A stretch of 64,000 nt of DNA, from positions 32,854,183 through 32,918,182 of the forward strand of contig CM059560.1 of assembly GCA_030386875.1 (NCBI GenBank), written 5' to 3'. The translations under genes were made by a program, and so were the position numbers. This DNA comes from Morinoia aosen. Lineage: Eukaryota > Arthropoda > Malacostraca > Amphipoda > Talitridae. How positions within the stretch are numbered: the stretch's first letter is position 1; every line of letters begins with the position of its first letter. The notes below the pieces were generated by a model, which searched no databases, had not been told where the DNA came from, and saw only the letters and a program-made list of their open reading frames with translations. Below, in pieces: positions 54,998 to 64,000 of the stretch.

Positions 54998-57900
54998 ATG
55001 GTTTTAGATTTTAATGAAATTATTGCCAGAATTGATTTCGTTTTATAAGTTCCTGCAGCAACGATGGTAGTCAGGAGACGACGATAACAACTTTATTTCC
55101 ATGGGATTTAGAGTAAATCCTCTCATAGTACCGTCCAGTTAGCGCAGCAATTGTACACTCGTCTATGACCCTGACGTCCATTGATCTCTGGCTCCGAAAA
55201 TCGAGGGCGGAAGAACAATTTTTAAACAACAAATTTTGTGCGCGAAAATTGGTGAGTGAGAGAATGATTGTGTGATAAAATTGTTGTGTGAAATAAATGA
55301 TCATGTGACAAGATTGATGTGCGTTAGACTGGTTGTTGAACAAAATTGTCATGCGGAAGAATGAGTGAGTTGGAAAACTGTTGGATCGGTGAATTGTTTT
55401 GTGAGAAAATTTTTGAATGAGAAAACAATTGTGTGTAGAAATTTATGGCAACGATCTCCGTTGTGATTTAGACTTGTGCTTCCATACCTATAATTTTAGC
55501 TCGCATTATGTTAGGTAATTCGTTGAAATCGTTGAAAAAGAAAATAGCTGCTGATGAAAGGAATAATTTAGAGTTGAAAATTAAAAACGTGTGAAAATCG
55601 AATTGCCTCGCGAATACATCAGCATAAAATAGAATGATAAATCTACTTAGGGAATGAGGGACTAAACTTAACCTCTTCAAAGAGGGTTGGCACTCTGCGT
55701 AGGTGTGAACAAATTCTACTTTAAAAATACTAACGCTCACATTTCTTACTTTTTTTCTTATTTGTATTGATCATACCCGTGCAATTGCAATTTAATGTTG
55801 TGTTTATGAATTATGAAATTCAAATCATGAAAAATTACGTCGAAATTCAAAAAAGATATTCTACATCATCAAACTCTGATATCGATCATTAAACTATGAT
55901 TTTATATCATCCTCAAATTATTATACTTTAGGACATAATTAAAAGTGCAACAATAATGGCGTCATGAACGGATAAATATTAAATACAAGTTGTAATAAGA
56001 ATGTCATCATTTTTTGTTTGTGATTGGTTGTATCCGAAATGAAAGTCAATGATCACTAATAGGCACGAAAATCTTTAGCACTTATAGCACTTTTGTTAGA
56101 AAAATTAGAATTTTCGCATGTGCCTCCCATTTCGTCAGTTTTTGTTTCGTTACGCTTCCTATTTGCTTGTTTTCAAGGATTGGATTAAGATGGTTTATCC
56201 TTTTTCCATGCATCTACTTGATGATGATGTTAGAAAAATAATGTAACCTTATTTCCTACCCAAATCCAGAATGTAATTCACGAAAAATGTTGATTTTAAT
56301 TCTGCAAACACAAACGAAATCGTTCGTTCTCACTTGTGTTTTTATTCACTTGAACATAGATTTATGCATATTTTATTTTCGTGTTTTTAACAATTTTCTC
56401 GGCGAATGTAGCCACAGGACGTGTTGGTAGTCATATTTTCCCATGAAGTGTTCATAGCTCGTAATTTATTTTTGTGTTTCAAGTACCAACCCAGTACAAA
56501 ACATGAAATTTACTCCTATTTAACAAAGCTTAAATCTGTGTCGAAAGAACATTCTTCTGCAGCAAGCTAAAAAAAACGTGTCACTATGTCGTCTTTAGAA
56601 ATCATTCTTGCGTTGAAAAGAACAAACTTCAAGTTAAAATTACCCGAGTTCTTGAAAAATTCTTGAAGGAGAGATAGTATGCACGTCACTATAAATTTTA
56701 TGTCTTATCTAAAAATGATGTGAAAATTCTGAACGAAATTTACATCATACTGTGCATTTTGAAGTCTTTCTCTGCACGAGATGCGCTTTTTATGCGCGTT
56801 CTTTGAATTCAGGCAAGAGGGACCGTTGAAAGCTCGAGCTGTTGTTGCCATGTCGCAGAGCTGAGAAATGTCCAAGTCAATATTGAGGACAAGCGTTGCA
56901 GCTCACACGTGACGACTGCACCGTGTGGGAGAAATGTCAATCCGAGCCTTGCAGCTGCGCATTTTGGAGTCTTGATTTTTACGCTATCTGTCGAACTTTG
57001 GGATTCGTTGCCTAATATGAATTCGCTCTTCTAGAAGACCATATATTGCACAATTGTAAATTTATTCAGATGCATCGCATGAGGTGGCAAGAGGATGAGA
57101 CGCTAGAATATATCAGGCATTGATCGTATATATTTTTCTGCGTTATGTAATAACTCGCTTTAATTGTTTGAGCTCGCCAACACTAGAACGAATGTAAAAC
57201 AATTTTGATATCAAACATATTTTAATAAAATTCAAAATCAAAATCCTGTATTTCAGAGTAAGTTGAAAGTGAAAGACTTTTCCTAGCGTAAAATAAGTTT
57301 TTGAATAAAGTTTTCATTCAAATCGTAATGTGACATGAATGACAGGGGAATTTAGCATATATGTATTACAATGTAAATTTTGGTAAGCTCTGCTAAACGT
57401 TTCAAAAACATTATACTTATTGCTCAGGAATACCAGGACAATATAAAAGAAGGAGAGTAGGAATTTGAGACTTCTTGAGAAATTCTCTTTTCAGATTGCA
57501 ACCAACAACCATTTGAGTCACTGGAAAGCTCGAGACCGCACCAAACGCAAAGGCACTTTTAAAAATTTTTTAACTCCATCAAATGAGAAAGCAATGAAGC
57601 TAAGACGTTTGCACTAATTATTCATTATTACCATACCCATTGGCCTTCGTTATATTCTGTGGCTAACGATAAAATCGTGGTAAGAAATTTTTCAAAAGCA
57701 GGCATTATGAAAACAGTGAGAGCAATGAATAAAGTACAAAAAGATAACGCGCTTAAGCTAAGCTCGGTTATAACTCACCAGCTGCTCGATGTCAAACTGT
57801 ACATTCTGACCAGGAACTGCACGTAAATTTGCATCCAGCTCCATCCCTAATTTTAGGTAAAAACCCAAGGTTACGAGCTTTATAGAAGCTAAACGCTGCT

Positions 57901-59674
57901 GCTCTCACTGAAATGTCTTATAACTAACTCGACTAATATTTTCAAGGTATTGTCACGCTACGTTAGATATGAAGCGGGCGTCTTCTAGCGCCTACAAATT
58001 GATTTAAATACGTGATTTTTCCAAAACTGAATGACCTCTGATGAGACCAACGCGGACTAACAACTCTGAATAGATTTTGTTTTAATTTTAGCACATGCTA
58101 AGAACCTGTTCCCTAATTGGCTTACTCGTCTGCTTGGAGCCCAGTTTTTGGTAGATGTTTTAGGTTTATCGATAATTTTTTGGTTTTCATCTTTATGGTT
58201 ATAAGAAATATCACTATTGAAAATTACATTGAAAATTCTTGAAATTGTATTTCATCCATTCTCATTGGCTTCACGGTTTCCTTCAGTTTAAATTCTGATT
58301 TATTCATATCAAATAAGAATTTTAACACCAGGAACTTATTGTTTCTCCTGTTACTGACGTTTCACCGGTGCATTAAGAGCCTTGCACTTCCTATTCTCTT
58401 TGTAAAAATGAAAACTCATTTTTTGTTTAAGACCCTCCCGTAAACTCTATGATGATCAAATTGGAAGTTATTTACGACGTTACGGATCTCTTCTATTTTA
58501 CCATCTGAACAACAAGGAGAATTACAGATCTAAAATGCTTTTTGACGCTGATGTACTGGGCAGTAATTAGAATATCTAAAATTATCTATACGCGAATCCA
58601 AACATGGCAGGCTTGCATTTGCAAAATGAAGATCCGACACAGTCACAAAGCAGTCTTTTCCAGCCCGAGCTGCGCGGCCTAGACTTTAGAGAACGCTCGG
58701 CCCTGTACCGGAGAAAGCTTTCAGTAAAATGCCAACAGACGGCATTTGCATGAACTTACCAACGGATTAATGAAGTAAAATTTTAATTTATTACCGATTA
58801 TGATTTTTAGAATCAGAAAAACCGGAAAGTCAGGCATGAGAATGCTGGATTCAGTCGCTGATGCAATGCGCAACAATTTGGCATCACGGGTTTTTGTGAT
58901 CATTCAAATCCTGATAAAAATCCTCCCCGAATGCTTCTGCCTCGTATCAAAAGTTCGTGCCCTGAATCTTTCGAGGGCTTGTTGTTGCTATTGTTTCCTG
59001 TTAAGCTAGTCGGATGTATTTCGATTTCAATCCGGCATTTATCAGACCTAGTTCTTTACAGTTGAGACTTACATGAGCTGAATAGATTAGGCGGCCAATT
59101 CTGATAAGCAGAATAGAGTATTTGCCTCAAAAATTCGGCATTCTAGATACTACCGAAAGACCCCAAATCAACCAAGCCGCTTTGAAATATATCGGTACCC
59201 CATTGCTTGAAAATGGGAATATCTTTAAGATATCTTTTCCCAAAATTTTAAGTTGTGAATTATTAAGATAACGGTTAGATTTACATTTGTTGATATTTTG
59301 TTGTGCCACCTAATATGATACCGAGTAATGTAATACCGAGTACGGTAAAAAAATCATGTAAAAAGTAACTTTTTCCATAATTAGGAACGTTTATTAAGGT
59401 CAAATTGTTGATGTTCTGCGACTAGCTGATACACTTCGTCCTAGTACGAGCTGTGAAATGCAAGTGTTACGAAATGTATGTCTGAAAACGTAGGTGTTCA
59501 GAGATGTGTGTTTTTTATGAGTCCGGTTTTTTTAACGAGCGTGCTTGCAATCTTTCACGTCTGTTTTTCGACCCGACAAGATCGTTGATTTTTCTATCGC
59601 AGTTTAATAAATAACCTTACTAATAATTAAAATAAATAAATTCTATTTATTTTAAATTTGAATAAATAAATTTT
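54998..59674. other. no gene; degenerate repeat at 55240-55445
   Basis: 4.7 kb without a supported gene. 55240-55445 has loosely repeated phrases of about 20 bp (GTGAGAAAATTGTTGTGTGA-like). No transposon ends or RNA genes were recognised. Confidence 0.45.
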
Positions 59675-59895
59675 CTTGCCGTGGCACAGTGGTTAAAGGA
59701 TCGGCCTTGTATGTTGGAGACGAGGGTTCGTATCCCGGCGCTGGCGCGGCGATTTTCCCCGTTGGGTATAAGGGAAAGCTCAAGCACAATACCCCACTCA
59801 ACCCAGGTGTCGGAAATGGGTACCGGCTTTACGGGGGAACCGTCATGGTGTCCTATATATAGGGTTAGTTATAAGACATTTGAAAAACCAATGCT
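59675..59895 (+). mobile_element. tRNA-derived SINE
   Basis: The RNA polymerase III A box TGGCACAGTGG (59682-59692) and B box GGTTCGTATCC (59725-59735) have tRNA spacing. They are followed by a tRNA-unrelated body (CGGCGATTTTCCCCGTTGGG, CCCACTCAACCCAGGTGTCG, ACCGGCTTTACGGGGGAACC). The GC-rich head and body stand out from the AT-rich flanks. There is no poly-A tail; the 3' end is estimated from the drop in GC after CTATATATAG. No second copy was found in the window, and the source tRNA was not determined. Confidence 0.75.
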
Positions 59896-60737
59896 ATGAT
59901 CATATGTATCAGGCTTGATTGGAAATATAGCATCCCAAAGATGTCGATGTTTGTTTAAAATAATTTAATCTCTCTATCGATTTTTTCATTAATTCTTAAT
60001 AGAGTTAATATTCTACTTATCTCTCCGCTGACATATCGAAAGTGCATGATTTTCATAATAAAGCTTGTTTCAATTATCATTTTGGAATAGAGATTAATTT
60101 TTCGTTCGTATTTAGATTCTTTGTTCAACTGCGGCAGAAATTCTTCCGAAAAATTAAAGAGCTGAGTGTCATCACAAAAAGCTCATGTCTGGGTCAGTCG
60201 CCTAATTTCCCGACTGGTGAGCGATCTTGAAAGAGCTTGCTATCCTGTTAAATTATTCATATCCAAAAAGCTAAAAAATTATTTACATTCTCCTCAGGCG
60301 CTTTTGATTCAAAGTTTTTTCTTCGCTGAAGGCTTACAGAAAATGAATTCCACTGTCCGAGGGCAGCTTCCCTCCGCCTCAGTCGGACCGAGGAGATGTT
60401 GTGTGACTCCTGCAAGTCTGCGGTGCGGCAAGGGCATCCGAGATCACTTTACTCATATTCTTCCAGCATTTATTCAATGTATTTGAATCTCCTAATATTC
60501 CACAATTTTATTCTTTCATTATTTATTCAACATACACTCATATTTTTCTATTTCTTGTATTTATTCTTTTTTTACGTTTATTTTTTTTAGATTAAATAAT
60601 TTCATTTAGATCCATTAGTTATCGTTAAATTTTTGTTGTTTATAATTCGAGAGATGTAGACAGAGAGGTTAACCAACTCAGCAAGTAACCAACAAACTGC
60701 TTGTTAGAGAAATGTGGCCTTTCATTACATTACATTA
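59896..60737. other. no recognisable gene
   Basis: AT-rich. Frames of 106 and 64 codons near 60166-60590 overlap each other and have no recognised features. Confidence 0.45.
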
Positions 60738-60921
60738 TGTCTCATAAAAACCCAAACCGAGTATTTATTTTGCCGTATCAGTAATACCATCATAAGAATG
60801 CCATAAGCATTTAATTTCAAGCAAAGTTATGCCATATGACTGATTACTACTGATACGGGAAATAATTACCGGTATTACTGATACGGGAAAATAAATACTC
60901 GTGTCCGGTTTTTGTGGGACA
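60738..60921. mobile_element. MITE copy 2 (184 bp), TA target site
   Basis: The left end TGTCTCATAAAAACCCAAAC and the inverted right end TGTCCCACAAAAACCGGACA are imperfect inverted repeats extending about 45 bp to CGTATCAGTAATACC. TA flanks both ends (60736-60737 and 60922-60923), as in Tc1/mariner-type insertions. The copy at 25363-25545 shares the ends and body. No coding capacity; the 123-codon minus frame that overlaps it is chance. Confidence 0.8.
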
Positions 60922-60923
60922 TA

Positions 60924-62517
60924 CGGTATAAGGAAATAATTTCTCCGCTCGTGCATTTGATAATGGCCCTGGTTTAGCTTAAGCACATAGTTAAGTAGAA
61001 CTGTCTCTTGCTGAGGAACTAAAGTTATTCGTATTTTTTTAAAGTTCGATACTTTGGAAATGAATTTTAATGCATAATTTAAGGCTCTTATTAATTCTTG
61101 AATAAAATTTGCAGCACTGTTTATCAGCAAGACCATGTAAAGCGGTCACTAAAATTGGAATTCTTAATTAATTTTAATTGGCAATTACGTGGGGAGCACT
61201 CATATATGACCTATAAAGTTTTTCCACTAGTATTAGTGTAATTTTCATGGAACGTGTTTAACGTAATTGCCGAGAAGCGAAGCAATAAGTGTGAGTCACA
61301 TCCCTGAAGCTTATCTCTCAGTGTTCTCAAAAAACATATATTTCTCCACGCTCAAAAAAAAAGTATCCACAGTCAAGCCAAACATTCGATCTACAAGTGC
61401 ATACTCTATTTAACGCACAGTATCAGCTGTGTGCATTGTGCCTTACCTTAAGAATTTTCTACATTCAATCTATTAATGTATTGCAAAAGAGGCCTCCGAT
61501 TTTTCCCCTTACTCTCTATCAAACGAAATTCAAAAGAATGTCAAAGTGTTTAGCCGGAACGCGAGTTTTAAAATGCGATGGCGAAAGAGGATTTATTTTC
61601 AGTCCCCAGAATTGAGCGCACCGGAGCGGAATTTAAACCTCTTTAATATATGAAGCCTGCTTATTTCGTGAAGAATCCTTCTCCTTATCAGTGAACGTGG
61701 CACCAAAGCAAGTAAAGGAATGGTTCAGTTAGAGGCAAACATCGAACAAGTATTTTTGGTGTGAAGCTTTTAATTAATTTGCAATTTAGTTATGATTGGA
61801 TCTTGAATAATTTTTAGAACCAACGCGCACGGCTCGTCAAAAATGACGGTAGTTGATGATGTTCGATAATGCAGGGGAAATCGCTTAATTAGTTTTGTGA
61901 ACTGTTTAAGATGTTACTTATTCCCAAATGTTGCAAGTCCTACAGAGACAGACACCAAACAAAGGAGATGATCCTGATAACACTCATGTTCTACAGACAT
62001 TCATACCGGTGAGAAGGTGATGCCTGTATCACAAAAACCCTCAACAAACACGCTCCGTTCTTAAAAACGAAATATATGATAGATTCGTCTTATGATTTCT
62101 CCATCAAATGCTGACGGTGGATACGCAGCATACACAAGCAAGCAGGTGAGCACACGACGGCTATGATTATGTGGTATTGGTGAGAATGGATGCTTTGAAA
62201 ATTTTGCAGATATTCTGCAGGCGTTTTTATGGAATGTTTCAAGAAAGTGATACGATTTTTCTAATGAATGATAAATTGAATGATATGCAAATCCCAAAAT
62301 CACACTTGAACGACACTTTTACCATTTATATCATAAAAATAACTTGCAATGTAATTGTGCGACATGAATCACACATGGCGCGATACGGGTCCTAAATTGG
62401 AGACCAGAGAGTTACTCACATATCGCTCAGGTGCCAAAAACTATCAAGAGTCCGAATATATGTCAGTTTCTTGACAATTTAAAAGCGAAGGTTAAAATAC
62501 AAAGTATTTTTAGAGCG
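60924..62517. other. no recognisable gene
   Basis: AT-rich with short frames only. No repeats were identified before the hammerhead-like pair. Confidence 0.45.
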
Positions 62518-62541
62518 TTTCGGGATAAATCCCATCATCAG
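62518..62541 (-). ncRNA. hammerhead-like motif, left arm
   Basis: On the minus strand: CTGATGA (62541-62535), one extra T, GGGA pairing with TCCC around a short loop, then GAAAC (from 62521). It follows TTTTTTCAG, just as TTTCAGC precedes the motif at 27439. The architecture is the same as that of the PLE 3' end at 27.4 kb, so it probably marks another, almost erased, PLE terminus. Confidence 0.45.
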
Positions 62542-62687
62542 CTGAAAAAACACACCACATGAAATAAATGTGATCCGTTACAGACACGGTTCATGAGATT
62601 ATAATAAATTGAGTGTAAATGCGCAATGGAAAAGAACTAGACGTATCATTCAATGATGGTCTACCCTTAAAATATGCAATCATTTCG

Positions 62688-62711
62688 CTGATGATGGTAT
62701 TTATCCCGAAA
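62688..62711 (+). ncRNA. hammerhead-like motif, right arm
   Basis: On the plus strand: CTGATGA (62688-62694), an extra T, a stem with one mismatch (GGTA/TCCC), then GAAA (62708-62711). It is inverted relative to the motif at 62518-62541. About 32 bp around the two motifs match at roughly 28 positions. Confidence 0.4.
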
Positions 62712-64000
62712 GGTTCTATATAAATATGTTTAGTATTTTATTCTTCACTTTTAAATATTTCATAAACTTGAGTTATAGCCAAGTAAAAGATATGCTTCAT
62801 GTCAATTTCTTTGTTCCGCATTCAAAGGATTTCACAGTAGAAGAAAACCGTAATTTTTTCATTTTCTTATGCATATAATTTCTTGCGAACCCTTTTGACT
62901 CGTACTTCATTAACGATTCGTGCGTACATATTCATTTGTTCAGCTCTGATTTTAAAGGAGCGCTCATCTGGTCAGACTCAAATGACCATCATCAAGACAT
63001 TTTTTTATTTTAATGAACGAAGCTTGTATGACCATTTGAAGCACTCTCTTTCCATGCAAAACATGGTCTGACGAGCCAAAACACGCAGTTAAAATACAGT
63101 TGAGAAAGAACGGACTCGAAAGTTCTTCGAAATCGGTGCTCATAAACAATAGTAACTCTCTGAGCTAGGATCATCAGCCGACGTCATTTACTGAGCTCCA
63201 GAAAGAGAGTTAGCAGACACGGTGAGGGATTTTCTTCATTTATAATTGCGTATAAAAATCCTGGGTCGATGGTGGGTCGAGTAATGAGCAAATATAAATA
63301 AGACACACACTGTTCCCACAGAAAATTGGCGTTGTTGAAATACAATGTAAGCAACTCTTTATATTCGATCGAAATTAGCTGGTTAGCAACTGATATTTAA
63401 AATTGGAATACTTTCGGGATTAGGGATTGCTTTTTGGTTCACTGTTTAACAGTTCTGTCGTACTCCCACCTTTTCTATGGTGTCTTAGCAGCAACGCTCA
63501 GATTTGTTAGCATCAACCTTTGTCCTTGAAGTGTTTCTTACTCAAATACTTTTTCAATTCAGTTAAAAAAATGTCAAATCACATGTAACCGAAAACATCA
63601 AGTCATGTCTTTTCATCCACTGCACTTCACATTTCCAACAAGTTCTAGCACGAAGGGAATCGTTGTAAGGATTCACAACAATTTTAATTCGATTAAACCT
63701 AGTATTATGTTACCGGTGCATACGTAAAAATCCGAGCGAAACAGTTCATTTTGTATGCGTTATATTAAAGAATAACAAACAAAATGGCCTCAGATTTGAG
63801 CAATGCTAAAAAAAATTTAACTTCAAAGAGACGAACTGCGACTACTAACCAGATTAGCATGGATACCAAGTTTCTAACTGTTTTCCCTGCACTGCAATTA
63901 GTACAGCTAAACTGTGCTTTAATCTTCGCATTCGTTGTTGAATCAAAGGATCGAGCCGTTTGCAGTGCAGCAGAATTGCTTCACGCCACCGACCAGAGGA
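62712..64000. other. no recognisable gene
   Basis: AT-rich to the window end, with frames of about 60 codons only. Nothing was identified. Confidence 0.45.

Noticed and set aside
63140..63180. Another CTGATGA (minus strand, near 63170)
   Set aside because: No pairing stem and no GAAA follow at the required distance, so no hammerhead core.

Overview
The window looks like repeat-rich, gene-poor intergenic DNA from an animal, most likely an insect or other arthropod. The evidence is the AT-rich composition, scattered AGGTTAGG-type motifs, remnants of Tc1/mariner transposons, a Penelope-like element (PLE) with a GIY-YIG domain, a Ty3/Gypsy-type retrotransposon, a tRNA-derived SINE, and at least nine unrelated tandem arrays. 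I could not recognise one convincing host protein-coding gene. Almost every long open frame outside the retrotransposon is a by-product of a tandem repeat whose period is divisible by three, or is antisense to pol.

The centrepiece is a near-intact LTR retrotransposon on the minus strand (11248-21576). Its two 222-bp LTRs differ at two positions. It carries an AATA target duplication, a primer-binding site, a polypurine tract, and a gag / pro / RT-RNaseH-integrase order. Gag is joined to pol by a textbook U UUU UUA slippery site with the right -1 frame. A single in-frame UAA separates protease from reverse transcriptase. A small membrane-protein ORF lies downstream of pol behind a strong 3' splice site, and a 123-codon ORF lies in the leader. 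The element landed inside a 63-bp satellite built from three 21-bp monomers, and removing it leaves that satellite in perfect register.

Layout. 1-11.2 kb: unassigned AT-rich DNA, two mariner-type remnants (6.3-6.8 kb minus, 10.7-11.0 kb plus), a perfect hairpin and 46-bp repeats at 8.7 kb, and a 184-bp MITE flanked by TAA at 9.0 kb. 11.2-22.7 kb: retrotransposon nested in the 63-bp satellite. 23.4-24.6 kb: 20-bp minisatellite. 25.4-27.5 kb: a MITE followed by a decayed PLE ending in a hammerhead-like motif. 35.4-36.4 kb: mariner remnant. 37.0-37.8, 38.2-38.7, 40.2-41.7, 44.3-46.8, 46.8-47.1 and 49.6-49.8 kb: arrays with 31-, 30-, 25-, 36-, 30- and 17-bp units. 51.1-52.6 kb: Tc1 element with long terminal inverted repeats and a broken transposase. 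59.7 kb: tRNA-derived SINE. 60.7 kb: second copy of the 25.4-kb MITE. 62.5-62.7 kb: two inverted hammerhead-like motifs.

Only the retrotransposon has genes that could still work together: Gag packages the RNA, protease matures the proteins, and RT/RNase H and integrase copy and insert the DNA. This copy could make RT and integrase only by reading through the UAA. All other coding remnants are visibly broken.
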